Assembly (NCBI GenBank): GCA_018136815.1 | Contig: CM030944.1 | Coordinates: forward strand, 2,643,834-2,707,833 | DNA: 64,000 bases | Direction of reading: 5' to 3' | Source: Isochrysis galbana | Lineage: Eukaryota; Haptophyta; Isochrysidales; Isochrysidaceae | Shown here: positions 42,586 to 54,339 of the stretch, piece after piece | Numbering within the stretch: the first letter of the stretch is position 1 | How the letters are laid out: every line of letters starts with the position of its first letter | Notes under the pieces: model-generated | What the model was told of the DNA's origin: nothing | The model's database searches: none | The model's input: the letters and a program-made list of their open reading frames with translations, nothing else | Made by a program: the position numbers and the translations under genes

Positions 42586-44510
42586 GGAAATACGAAATAC
42601 GAAATACGGCAGGGGGTGCCTCTAGACACAGCGAAAACGAAAACGAAAAATGGCTTGTTTTTGTTTTTGGCTTTTCTAGACCTAGACCTAGACCTGCTGG
42701 AACCTTTCATGCTTTCATGGCCCGTAGTTACATATAAAAAGGGTCCTCCGTTATATATTATTATTATAAGTATTATTATTTATATTGTACATTGTTATCT
42801 CTTCACATTCACATTCACATTCACTATCCTTTATATTTTATCTTATACTACTACGTAGTACTACTACGACTATACTCTATTATAAATATATCCAGGATCG
42901 ATGCTCCCCGCCGCATTCTGCATTCTGCTTTCGTCCCTCTCTTTCTCTTTCTCTTCGCTCTTCGCCCTCTTTTTCGCCCTCTCCATCTCCTACTCCTACT
43001 CCTACGGACTACGGACTACGGACTACGGACTACGGACTACGGACTACGGACTGTGGGCGCAGGGCGCAGGGCGCATGGCGCGCGCCCCGGCCTGCTCTCA
43101 GAGGTCCTAAGCCTAAGCCCCCCCCCCCCCAACCAAAGCCAAAGCCCTCCAAGTGGGCCATGAAGATGAAGCATGAGGGGCTGCTTACTGCTTAGGGCTT
43201 AGGTGGCAGTGGATGCTGATGCGGATGCTTGGGCTTTGCCTTTGCCTTTGCCCCTTCCCCCCTGCCTCCACCTTGCTCTTGCTCGCCTCGTTGACTCGTT
43301 GGCCTTGGGTGGAAAAATAAAAAAACGACGATTTACACAAAAACTTCTTTCAGTCGGGCCAGAAAAAAGGGGAGAAGGGGGAAACTCTAGCCTCAAGTTG
43401 CAAGTTGTACCTTAGAGTGTCCGGTGTCCGGAGGCCGCAGGAAAAAGAAGCATGAGAAGTAGAGGCCGTTCCGATGGAAAGAATGCGAATATTATCCGCA
43501 CACGACAACAGGAACAGGCGTCCAGGATCCAGGAGTACTGTTTGTCTATTTGTTTCATTCTTGTTGCGCGGACTCGGACACTTGGGCTTGCATCAAACGG
43601 TTCTCGAAAGGTACGCATTGTACAAAAAAACTCCATCACTGCCAAACCGTCGTCGATGGTCCACCGTCTTCCGCAAGCCGCGGTGGCCTTCTACCGTCTT
43701 TGCCCCCGCGCGGGAGTCCCGCCGGCGCACCTGCCATCCCGCCCCCCCCTGCCCTGCGCGGGGACCGGCTATTGCTACCCTCGTTGCTCGTCTCGCAGAG
43801 AAGAAAGAAGAATGGGTGGTCTCACTCTTCTCTGCTTCCCCCCTCCCCCCTCCCCCCTTCCCCCTCCCCCCTCCCGCCACTCCTTCCTTTCCCCCTCATT
43901 TTCGCGCCAGTCGGCAGCCACCAACGATCGTTGTCGCGCCACCCGCCCCGCCTCCTCCGCCCCCCTCTCTCCCTCTCTCTCTCCTTTCCTTTCGCGGAAG
44001 CCTCGGCGAGAGAGGTAAATAAACGGGGAGAGAGAGAGAGAAAAGGGCAGGGAGAGACCGGGGAGAGCGCTTCCTTCTCGCGCCTCCCCACGACATTCCC
44101 TAATCTCTCTTTTCGAGCCTGTTTCTTCTCTGAACGCAGGGGCGTCCCGTCAGCTCCCGCGGCCCTCCTTCCCTCGGCCTCACCCCTCTCTCCCCCCACC
44201 CCGCCGCGCATTCTTCTTCTCCTGCGCTCTCTCTTCCCTCTCTTCGCCCTCGCGCCAAATCGTACCTGCCGACGCCGCGCGCGACAGAGCGAGCTTCCCC
44301 CCTCCACCGGCCCACCCCTCGGAGAGAGGAGAGAAAGACACTCGACAAAGAGAAACGCACAGCCGCGCGCAAGAGAGAAAAGAGAGAGAGAAGAGAGAGT
44401 GAGAAGAGAGGAGAGCAGCGGAGAGAGAGAGAGAGAGAGCAGCGGAGAGAGAGAGAGCAGTGAGGGTTAGGGAGGGAGAGAGAGAGAGAGGGAGTGACGA
44501 GTGGAGGAGC
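42586..44510. other. Simple-sequence intergenic region
   Basis: It contains a 7-bp GGACTAC repeat (about 43012-43056), CACATT repeats (about 42798-42825), C/T-rich and GA-rich runs (43830-43890, 44020-44080, 44360-44500). ORFs crossing it are Pro/Ser/Arg/Glu artefacts. The GA-rich 44360-44500 stretch is probably the 5' UTR or promoter of the dynamin gene. Confidence 0.5.
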
Positions 44511-44516
44511 GGCCCG

Positions 44517-47500
44517 ATGGGAGTCGACCGGTGGCACTCGCCGCCGCTGCGCCCGCTCCTTCGCATGCTGCTCTTGCTGGTTAGCCTTACGGTGTGCAGT
44601 GCAGCCGGAGAGCGGTTGCAGTGCGAGGAGCTCCTCGACCTCGCCACTCGCATCACTCGAAGCGACGACGTCGAGCTGCCCACGCTCGTTCTGGTAGGCC
44701 ACAAGAATGACGGCAAGTCGTCGCTCTTCGAAGCGCTCCTCGGCCTCAAGCTGACGCACGTGGGCAACGACGCAGCAACAAGGCGGCCGCTTGTGGTCAC
44801 CTCGCAGTACGATCCGGCAGCTACCGAGCCCGTACTCTACCTCAAGCGGAATGGGCAGGAGGAGCGTGTGAGGCTCGACGACCTGCGCTCGTACCTGCAG
44901 GCGGAGAATCTGAGGCTTGAGGAGGCGGGCACGTACGAGGCGGAACCCGTGCACGTGCGGCTGATCTGGAAGCGGGCATCGACGCTTGTCCTCATTGATA
45001 CGCCAGGCCTCATCGGTGACACTCAGAACGAGGAGCTCGCCGCGCTGAAGGAATATGTGGAACAGATCGTGGCGGCGCAGATCATGCCGCCCAAGCGACT
45101 CATCCTCTGCCTCGAGGACACGTCGGACTGGGCGCTCGTCAACACCATGGGTGTCGTCTCGCGGATCGATCCCGATCTCAAGCGGACTGTCCTCGTCGCC
45201 ACCAAACTCGACGCTAAGATGGCACAGGTGAAGTGTGGCGCGACCGCCCTCATCATCCTGCAGGGTCCCGTAGCGCTAGTTCTCGCGTCAGCTGGCCTTG
45301 CTTGGGCCCGCGATGAGGCTCCCCATGCGGCGCGTCGACCCAAGCGTTCCCGAGCCCCTCGCATCTTTGCAGCGTTCCTGCGGCCCATCGCATCGTCTCA
45401 CCTGCTCCGAGCCGCCGCTTGTTAGCCCGAGGCCTTGCTCTGTGCTGCTCACGCAGTTGGTGAGCAGGCCCTTGTTGATACTCACGCCAGCCTTGTCTCG
45501 CTCGCAGTTCGCGATGCCCGAGGACCTCCGCGGACTCATTGACCCGCCCAAGCTCATCTCTGACCGGCCTAAGCTTCTTGCCGGCCCCATCTTCACGTCC
45601 GTGCCTCCACTCCGCGCCGACTCGCGCTTCGGCGGCAGGAAGGGCAACGGACCTCTCGGCGGTTCCGCTGCGCATCTAGGGTGGGGCGACCTCATCGAGG
45701 AGCACGAGGCGCGCTGCCGACCCATCCATGCCGTGCCTGAGCCACTCTGCAGCGCGCGCGTCAGCACCATACATATGCCCACGTGCGGATCGAATGCCTA
45801 CCAGCACATTGGAGCAAGTCCACGCTATGGGCAGTCTGCGAGCAGTCGGCACTCCGACAACTTGTGCGAATCACCACGCCTTGCACCAGTGGACGCCCGT
45901 GTGGGCAGCAAGACTCACCTTCATGTCACGCTCCCCATCCCTAGGCATCACTCCGCCGTGTCCTTAGTGATAAGCTGAATAGTGACGAGTATGCCGACCG
46001 CATCGGCATTTCGGCACTGCGCGAGGCTCTCGAGCCACATGTTGCTAGCCGCTGGCTCGAACTTGCTACTGACACGTCGCGCGAGCTCGACAAGAAGATA
46101 GCAAAAGTACAGCGCGAGCTCAATGCGCCGCCACCGCCTCCAGCTGCGCAGACTCTCGAAGAGTTCGCTGACCGCTTTGCGAAATGCGTGAACAATCTTA
46201 TCAAGGTGCAGCCCACGCGTCTTACACTATGCCCCGCCTCGATTTCAGTGTCTATGCATTCATGTACCCACCGCTCGGACACACTTGCGCGGGGAGGCCC
46301 TGCGGCACCGGAGCGCGCTTTCCCCCCATCGCTCAGCACGCAGTCTAGCGCGCTCTCGCAGCGTTGAATCGGCGTCATGACCTACTTGAGCGCCTCCTCG
46401 CTCTCAGGGCTCAGCAGTGCTCAGTGCAGAAGAGTATGGTGAAACCCTCAAACAGGAAATCGAGACTTCGTCGTCCGGCGCCCTCTGCAGCATCTCTCTG
46501 GCTGGCGAGGAGCAGTCAGGTGCCTGCATGCTGCTGCTGCCCGCTCTGCCGTCCCTCGGCTTGGGCGCCTGGCCACGATGCCACAAGAGTTGCAGCCCGC
46601 GCCCTCTCAGCTCACGTCCACACATCGCCTTGCCCTCAGCTACTCTCTCGGACCTCGCGTCGGGCTTAGACCCTCAGTCCGGCGCCCCGGCCCCCCCCGA
46701 GTCGTGGGCGAACATCGAGAACGACGAGCTGACCATGTGGCTTCACTCGCGCAAGAGGCTCTTCGGTGGAGCCCAGTACTGGCGTGCGCTCCACGAGTTC
46801 ATGTTGGGGGCTGCAGAAGGGCCTTCAGAGGAGGTGAATACCGTTGGCGTCTTGCCCGGCCTCGATCGCCGCGCTATCGCAGTCCTTGCACCTACACACT
46901 ACGGCTGCCGCAAATCACTCGACCGATGAGGTCACTCGCGTTCCCGCGCAACTCTGCAGGTCACCACCGAAGAAATCCTGAACGCTATGGGTTTCGACGG
47001 ATATCACGATGGTGTCAACTACATGCGCGCTGTCTCGGTCATCGTCGTCGAGAAGGCAAGGGGGTACTTCGAACAGCACCTTTCATTGCTACGGTTGCGC
47101 CTTCTGCACGTGATGAGGAGAATGACCTCACAGGTTCGCGTCTGACTCTAGGCTAGCCTCTGGCCTAATCGTCGGCCCCAAATTGTTGGCTCATGTACTT
47201 GGACGGCATGCACACATCCCGTCACTAACCATGTGCGTGCCCTCCACGCCGGATGCGCCGCCATCTGCAGGTAGACGCCATGTTGAGCGCCGACGAGCTG
47301 CCTTACATCGACGAGGAAGACGCCAACGCTGGGCTATTCCAACGCAACGACATTTCTCACGAGCAGCACAGGCGCCTGATGACAGCGGCGGCGCCGCTGT
47401 ACATCTCCTTTGTGGACAAGGTGAGGCGAGCGGTGGCACCCTATGTGCAAAGGTGCCCTTGCCATAAGGCGTGCACGGCAACACCTGAGCCGGATTACGC

Positions 47501-48567
47501 TCCACGCTCCACGCAGGCGATGGAATCCTGCATGCGCAAGTGCATGTACGATGTGGAGGCGATCACCAAATATGTTGTGTGGGACTCGAGCTCGGCGACA
47601 AAGGAGTCATTGTACAACGTCTTCGTGCAGCCGGTCGCAGCCCACTTACGTAGCAAGAAGCGAACCGGGAGAAAGCCCGGTGAAGACAAGGTATGGGATC
47701 GCTTATCCTTTCTGTTGCGATTCTCCCAGTCGCCGAGGCACGCCTTGCCGCAGACGGCGATGTGAGCATCAGATATGCGGCTCTAAACCGTTGTCCTTTT
47801 CTAGCGAGGCCGGATTCCACCTCTGCCTCCACGCACTCCATGACACGCCGACAATCCTCGTGCCGCGCAGGTCGCGTTCGAGTCGTACGAGGAGCTTGTG
47901 GCCTCCTTCACCGAAGTCCTCACATCTCGCCGCGTCACCGAGCAAATGCGTCAGCTCATGTCCGCACTCGTATGCGAGATTATCACAGCATGGCGGCAGG
48001 AGTTTTGCCGCATGATCTCGCTCAAACTCAATACCTTCTTCCTCATGCCATTCTGCGAGTCCCTTGCTGCATACATGCGGAACGCGATGCTGAAGCTTGG
48101 GGAGGATGGCGCTATCGGCTTCGCTCAAGCGGATGCACACCCCGCGGCGCGCATGGAGTCATTGCGCTCCGAGTTGAGCTCATTGACAGGAGAGAAGGCC
48201 GCATTGCAGCGCATCGGCTCTAGGATGCAGGCTAATGCTCTCTCCGGCCGGTCGGCAGTTATGAACGGCTGGTCAGGACATACAAAGTAACTTAAATCCC
48301 TACCGGACAAGATGGGGACGGGTGGGCGCAGGTATTGGGAGACCTGCGCTCTATTCGAGGCGACTCCACGTCGCCGCGGCCATTGCATCGCCTCGTGCTA
48401 GATGATCCTGATGCTGCTAGTCGGTTCGCTACCGCTGCTAGGAGGCGAGCGATTCGTACCCAGCATGTCTATGTCGTGCCGCTTGACGTGAGTCCGGCGA
48501 GCCGTTCAATAAGGGGTCAAAGTCCTGTCCCTATCTCTTCATACTGTTGCACCTTCAGTTACCATGA
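44517..48567 (+). CDS. DRP5B: Plastid-division dynamin, DRP5B/ARC5-like
   Basis: Eleven exons fit in phase: 44517-45227, 45508-45782, 45968-46205, 46408-46519, 46640-46833, 46960-47133, 47271-47420, 47517-47690, 47871-48230, 48332-48487 and 48559-48567, giving about 850 residues. GTPase motifs are G1 GHKNDGKSS, G3 DTPGL and G4 TKLD, with ILCLEDTSDWALV between G3 and G4. The stalk matches ARC5 order: RIGISALREALE, EEYGETLKQE, RLFGGAQYWRALHEF, YHDGVNYMRAVSVIVVEKAR, CMRKCMYDVEAITKYVVWD and LKLNTFFLMPF. ARC5 is the ring GTPase that pinches chloroplast envelopes. An N-terminal hydrophobic leader (MLLLLVSLTVCSAAG) precedes the GTPase domain, unusual for a dynamin. The intron after 48230 would use a GC donor; if retained, the protein ends at 48290. 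The exon 2 end is the least certain boundary. Confidence 0.85.
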
Positions 48568-49356
48568 CTCATTTGGCTCCTAGTTCTTCCCGCTCTCTTG
48601 CGCGGCATCTCACTGGATGCGTTGCCCCCGCAGTGAGCTCCGGCTCCGGTTCCCACCGGGATGCATATTCTCAGAGGGAGCGAGGAGGTTGTGTGTTCCA
48701 AATTCGCCTTCCTCTTGCAGTATCAAATATGTCGTCGTCCCTCCGGCGTGTAGCAGTAGTAGTACAAAGACTCCGTTGATGGTAGTGATAGCAGCGTGTG
48801 TGGGCGAGCGTGTTTGGGGCCTTCGCTGTGTTTGGGTATAAATTGGTTGATATCTATTGCCGTAAGGATCGAGTTCGCACGTAACCCTTTCGTGCTCTAT
48901 TATGCGCGCACACATGATAGGTGCGGCTAGAGATGCCGAGAAGGCAACCATATTGCACAATGCCCATAATATGGGCACCCGCTGCGCTGTTGCACAACTG
49001 CGCAGCAGGTGCCCACACATCTTCATGCCTTGGCCGTACCAGAAAGATCTTGCTCGTCTAGCATCTCCGTCCACCATCCACCTTTTTGCAAGGGACTCAC
49101 TCTCCACAAATATGCTTCTATGACTATGAGCTGGTGAAGCATTGAGCGCATTGGTGGACCTTGGACGGCCATGAATTGTGAACGGTAAGTCTGAGTATTG
49201 ACAAAAGTAAGTCGTGGCCGACAATGATCTAGCCCTGTTGTGTGGAGTTCGACATCCATCGGAACGAGCGGACGCCGAGATGGACGCGTTCAAGCAGCGG
49301 ACCGCCGCCGCCCGCCTCACCGAACGCCGAACGCCATCGCAAGTGCCTGTCTCACC
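48568..49356. other. Intergenic stretch with no supported gene
   Basis: A minus-strand ORF (49320-48610) covers it but lacks domain character. A short plus-strand peptide-like stretch near 49278 (MDAFKQRTAAARL) is too small to call. Confidence 0.35.
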
Positions 49357-49716
49357 TCACCATGGTGACTGAGAGCACGTGACTGTGAGACCACATAGTC
49401 CGTTGCCAAAGAAGACGTCGTAGAGGATAATGCACGCATACCCACCAAAGCTCACACCTACTAGTATGGGAATGAACAAGTCACGCTTGGTCTCTTGAGC
49501 TGGTGACTCCTGATTGCCAACTGCTGTCGGCTGTTCCGCTCCATTCTTCTTTGCAAGCTCTGGTGGATCCTGCGCAGTCATGCGCGGCAGGGCAACTCGC
49601 ACGGGGCGCGAGGCGATACGCCTGGCAGCGGCATGTCCCCGTCCGATCGGCGAGACAGCGAGCGTGTCCGAGCCAACGGCGTAGAGTAGCAGCAGGAGCG
49701 CTCCGACGAGCCTCAT
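49357..49716 (-). CDS. Small membrane protein with bipartite plastid-type leader
   Basis: From ATG 49716 it encodes 119 residues (an in-frame extension to 49824 adds an unlikely Lys-rich head). The leader is MRLVGALLLLLYAVGSDTLA (signal peptide), then an Arg/Ala-rich segment (GRGHAAARRIASRPVRVALP) like a transit peptide. A short Gln/Glu-rich linker follows. A single C-terminal membrane span (LFIPILVGVSFGGYACIILY) ends in DVFFGNGLCG. Small proteins of this form are common in complex plastids, but their function is unknown. It converges on the dynamin gene. Confidence 0.6.
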   Translation of the reverse strand: MRLVGALLLLLYAVGSDTLAVSPIGRGHAAARRIASRPVRVALPRMTAQDPPELAKKNGAEQPTAVGNQESPAQETKRDLFIPILVGVSFGGYACIILYDVFFGNGLCGLTVTCSQSPW

Positions 49717-49899
49717 GGAACCGACACTCGGCGGCGGTCGGATCTTCACAAAGGATTTACGAAGACTGAAATACAGTAGGAGTACTAGATTTCTGAGCGG
49801 GCTTTTATCTTTTGTACTATTCATAGGCGAGGCTAGGGCAGGAGGGCTGGGATGTGGTGTGAAACATCTGAAAGGAAATTTTATTGCTAGACAGTGAGC

Positions 49900-52080
49900 T
49901 TTAGTTTACGCAAGTGAACGCCAACGGAGCAGCGAGGCGCGAAGACCGGAGAAAAGAAAACGGTAGCCCCCCCGCGGAGGGGGGAGGGGGAGGTCGCCGC
50001 TCTCTCCTTTGCTCGTCGCCGCGCCATATTGCATATTGTACATACATCGTACATCGGAACGGAAGGGGGTTGAAGATTGAACCACTCCATCATCTGAAAG
50101 GAAGAGAACCATCTTGTCGCCACATCCTGCACCGGCTTTCAGCCTTCCCCACCTCTATCTCTCCGCTCTCCGCGCTCCGCGAGGGAAAGGACGCGATCTG
50201 CGCTCCGAGATCGGCCACGCGCCCTCCCACGCTGCCCCGCCGTGCCCTCGGTCCCTCGCCCCCCCCTGCGGCAGGTTCTTTCCCTCGGCGTGCAGTCCGT
50301 CGCCCCCGGCCGTTATATTCTTCCCCCCCCGCGCGAGGTTCTTTTCCTCCGCGCGCGGTTCGTTTCCTCCGGCCGTCGTTCGCCCCCCCCCCCTCTGGAC
50401 CTCTGGCATCTAGTTTTGGGGGTATACCAAATCACTCCCTCAGCCTTAGCCTCAGTCTCAGCCTATCAATTCCCAATCGCCCAGCCACGTCCGCTCCGTC
50501 CTCGCGCTCGCGCTCGCCCAAGCCCGTCCTCCCGCCTTGCTCTGCTGAGGAGGTGGTTAAGGCCCCGCTATTCCATCACTCTCCGCCGTTCCCGCCACGC
50601 CTGCCTCCCGCCGATCGTTTCCCTTCCGTCTTCTCGCATATCGAGCCAGTGGTCATGCGCTCGATCCGTCAGTTGTGTGGGCCATGCTGGCCTTGTTGGT
50701 GCGCAGCTGTTCGTAGGTGGCACGGGCCGTGGCTCGTGCGCACCTGGGTTGGGGGTCGCCCTCTCCCGGGCGCTTTAGGTGTCAGGTGCGCGGCGTCGAG
50801 CATGGCCCGATCGGCGTCCATCGCGGTGGGGTTGGCGGCAGGAGGGGAGGGGAGCGGTGCGCGCTCCATGACCCTATACCCTATCGTCAGTTTAATGAGA
50901 TAGTTGAGAGCACCAGGAGGGGAGAAGAGGGCAGTTCCTTCCTATGGTTGTTTTGACTAAGGGGCCGACAAGGGGGGGGTGCTACGTGTGCGTCGTCTGA
51001 TACTCACGCTAGGCGGAAGGCATACGGCCTAAGGGGCCTAGAGGGACCAGAGGCATGAGGGGGCCTCGCTTTTGATACTGGACCATCGATGGCAACAGCG
51101 AGGGGGCGAATGGAGGACAATCGATGGAACGGCAAGTACACCCTTTGGCGCACACAAGCGACAAGACGCACGCCACCAAGGATGGTATGGGGTACGGAAT
51201 GCAGCAACCAGCAGGGATATGGTTCTAGCTCACTTCTGGGACGCGGAGCATGACTGAGTGAGGTCGTGCAGTAGACGGTCCACTACGGCAAGCCAGCATT
51301 TAGCGAGGCCGCCGTGCCGACGCACGGCACTATAACAACGGCACACTAGTCCTCGTGCCAAATCCGATACGTCAACCGTAAATGCATTGCCCGTTATACG
51401 TTGTTGACACGCTCTTGCAAAGAGCAGTTCGGATGGTACGGCGGCGCCAAGCATTCGCTCCCAGCACCATTTCCGACCTCTTCAAGCCTCGGTCGCGAGC
51501 CCTGCACCTGGTGAGCCTCGGACGAGAAAAGGCTATTCCGAACATTCTGTGAAAGATGCAAAACCCCACACTAGATTCTTCCGTTTGAGCTCCTGCAAGC
51601 CCACTCACGTTGGGACCCAAGGCATTTAGTGTCTGGTCCAAGAGTTGTCCTCGTTGAAGCATTTGTAATCGCCCAAGGACTTACCGTGCATGCGACGTGC
51701 AGAAAGCGAACATGGGCGTGACGTCTAAGTTTCATTTCCTTGTGGAATCAGCTTGACGTCTCAGGATTATGATGTAAAAGTCGAGGAAATACCTTCGTTT
51801 GATGGCCATCATCTATCACTTGCAGCCTACCGTTCTCCAGTGCCGCGCGCATGTAACACATGACGGATATGAGATCGCCTTGCAGACTTCTTGGCACACC
51901 CGAAGGCGATTATGAACGCGGCACGAGCGGCTGACCTGCATCGAATGCAACACAACGACTAGAGCACAGTGCACTAGCACCTCAAGAGCGAGCAGATCCG
52001 TCTAGAAATTTGCAGGTGGGCATTCGGACTCGGTGACAGCCTTCACTGTACTGAGCCCGGTAGTAGCTTGAGGCTCCTTT
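49900..52080. other. Intergenic region without supported genes
   Basis: It is C/T-rich between 50150 and 50650 with poorly conserved short repeats. The remainder has only short overlapping ORFs on both strands and no recognisable domain. A degenerate gene between 51000 and 52000 cannot be excluded. Confidence 0.35.
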
Positions 52081-52315
52081 TATGGTCAAACATGGGGAAC
52101 GCGCCTCGACCGCAAGTGCGAGCCTACTCCTGCGAATCCATGCCGAGGTGCTAGCCAAGGAGCATAGAAGACGGGTGCTCGAAAGTCAAAGAGTAGGGGA
52201 GAAGGCGCGTGCATCGGCCGAAACTGCGAATCCATGCGTTGAAGCCGGCAACGTTGTGGGCCACGAAGCCATGGATAAGCGTAGACGTGTGTTGGAGCGC
52301 ATACGCGTGCTCACA

Positions 52316-53077
52316 TCAGCGAGAGCGCTCCAGAATTTCAACCACAAATTGCGCAGCAGGCGCGGTCTCTGGCGAGACGAGGAGCTTTCGATGGTGCTCA
52401 CTCGCCTTGCTCGGATGGGTTGCTTTCGGCGCGCGGAGGAGAACAGGTGTGGCCGTACAAGCTGCCCAAGGCTTATCAGAAGAGGTCTCGCACAACGAAA
52501 GCGCTGCGCCGGGCCCGAAGGCGAAAATACTTCCGGTCCCACTTGCGGGAAGGGCCAACACACTGGAGAGCGAGAGCGGTTCTTGTGCAGAGTCCCCCAT
52601 CGAATGAGCAAAGAGCGCAGTCTTGTGCGGCGGCGGGTCGATGTTGACGAACCCACCGCTCAGTTGAGATTGAAGGGCAAAGCGGGGCATCCGCAATGCC
52701 CTTGACTTTAACGCCTCGCGCTTGGCTGCCCAAGTCATCTCATGCTTGCGGGGTCGAATCAGGTGAATCTTTTTGGGGAGTCGCGCCCTCGTCGTGGCAT
52801 TGGCCTTCACTCCAGGCAAGAGCCCTGTCTTCAGCGAGCCCGGTTTGTCCGAGACAGGCCGGCCGGGAGCGTGTGTAGTTTGCTGGACAGGACCTTTGCC
52901 ATCACCTTTGCTTTTGCCTGCACTCTTGCCCACAGGCTTTGCCTGGCTAGGGCGGGCAGCTTCCGTACTAGCGGTCTTCCGTGTAGCAGTCTCCTGCAGC
53001 AGTCGATTGTCCACATGCGCTTGACTGTGGAACTCTGCAAGCTGTCTGTCAGCTTCCCGTTTAGCCGACTTGGGCAT
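52316..53077 (-). CDS. Lys/Ala-rich protein of unknown function
   Basis: From ATG 53077 the frame is open for 253 residues. It begins with a charged helix (MPKSAKREADRQLAEFHSQA), then a basic Lys/Pro/Gly-rich disordered segment (KPVGKSAGKSKGDGKG) and a basic cluster (KIHLIRPRKHEMTWAAKREA). A low-complexity Ala/Ser/Leu C-terminal half follows. There is no catalytic or membrane signature. Introns were not resolved and the C-terminal part may be read-through. The opposite-strand ORF 52082-52705 is judged a shadow. Confidence 0.35.
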   Translation of the reverse strand: MPKSAKREADRQLAEFHSQAHVDNRLLQETATRKTASTEAARPSQAKPVGKSAGKSKGDGKGPVQQTTHAPGRPVSDKPGSLKTGLLPGVKANATTRARLPKKIHLIRPRKHEMTWAAKREALKSRALRMPRFALQSQLSGGFVNIDPPPHKTALFAHSMGDSAQEPLSLSSVLALPASGTGSIFAFGPGAALSLCETSSDKPWAACTATPVLLRAPKATHPSKASEHHRKLLVSPETAPAAQFVVEILERSR

Positions 53078-53278
53078 CTCGTAGCATTCAATGAACCTGC
53101 AGCGAGAGTTTCAGAGATAGGCTTGGAATTGACCCTGGCGGTGGATTGAATGCGCATGGGCGTGAGTGGACGGCGGTGCCGGCGACTTCCTACTATCCCG
53201 CCATCCCGCCCCTCTCATTCTTTGAGATCAGAGCAGTCAAGTTGAATTGCCGCGAGCGTTGTGGTTCGGAGCGAGCAA

Positions 53279-54331
53279 TCATCCCACACACCTGTGAGTG
53301 AAGGAACCGCCGGTTGTCGGCGCAGTGCAGTTGGACATGACATAGCACCAGGGGATCTGTCCATCAAGTTCCCAGCCCTAGCGGAAGGAGTGAGGGGGGG
53401 TGAGATGTCAGTGCGTGCTCAGGCAACGGGGGCATGTCGGGAGCGGGTGCATGGGGAAGGAGCTTCCGCCGCGAAGGAGCTTCCGCCGCGAGCGAGCGCA
53501 GTGCGTGTGCCACACGCCGCAGCGCGCCTTGCAGTAGGCTCCGTATCCATGCTTGTTGGACCAGCCAGAACATGGACAGCCCTGCGGAGTTCCCCAGCCA
53601 TCGTGTGATTCGACCAACCGAAGAGGCGGCGGCGGTGGCGGCGACACCTCAACGCTATCGTTGGCAACACAGTCCATAAAGCGAGCGCCAGTCGTGCCCA
53701 ACGCGCCACCACATTCTTCGTTCACGTAGCACCATGGGGTCTGGCCTGGAAATTCCCAGCCCTTGCAATACGCTCCAAACCCGTGGATGCTCTCCATGCC
53801 CGTGCAATGGCATCCGGGCTCAGGCAGCCAGCCGTCCGGGCCGAGGTATCCCTCCTCCTCTTTGCAAACCTGCAGGTGCCTGGAGGAATGGCGCTTCGAG
53901 CGCACGCCGTGCTTGCACGACGCGTCGACGTAGCACCACGGCTGGTGCCACTCAGACTCCCAGTTGTGGCAGAAGCGACCAAATCCGTGCTCGTCGCTCG
54001 CTCCCGAGCATGCACACCCGAGCTTTCCGGCAACGGCGAGGTGGGTCTTGGGAGGCTTGCTCTTGGAAATGGCCTTCACCACATTTGCGTCCAGCCTAAG
54101 CAGCCGGAAGCGCGCTGAGGCCTCGGAAGAGCTGGAGGCCGAAGCCCTCAGCAAACCGTCGGAGTCGAGAGCGAGGTACTTCCCCGTGTGTACGCTCTTG
54201 ATCGCGACGAGGTCGGCGTGGCGGTAGCGCGGCTGGAAAGCAACGCTAGCGCCGAGCAGGCCGACCAGTATGATGGCTGCCACGCCGGCTAGGCGCCAGC
54301 GGTTGGAGGAGGAAGTCTCCTCGGCGGACAT
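53279..54331 (-). CDS. Type II membrane protein with three kringle/FN2-like Cys modules
   Basis: Exon 1 (54331-53528) and exon 2 (53377-53279) join in phase 0 to give 300 residues. An N-terminal membrane span (WRLAGVAAIILVGLLGASVAF) anchors it. DLVAIKSVHTGKYLALDSDG resembles a short beta-trefoil (fascin/ricin-like) strand pair. Three copies of a module follow, CxCxG-x5-HG[FY]GxxCxxWe-x5-PWCYVxxxC, at about residues 104-138, 171-205 and 249-285. PWCYV with paired Cys recalls FN2/kringle domains. The third copy is complete only if exon 2 (GWELDGQIPWCYVMSNC) is spliced on. The donor for that is AAG|gcgcgc, a GC-AG intron. The probable role is extracellular or lumenal binding; the ligand is unknown. 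Confidence 0.7.
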
Positions 54332-54339
54332 CGGAGGGC

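Noticed and set aside
48610-49320. 236-residue minus-strand ORF
   Set aside because: No domain character, Ser/Arg/His-rich composition, and no splice partners.
52082-52705. 207-residue plus-strand ORF
   Set aside because: Overlaps the minus-strand Lys/Ala-rich frame, which has the better start and composition; neither is strong.
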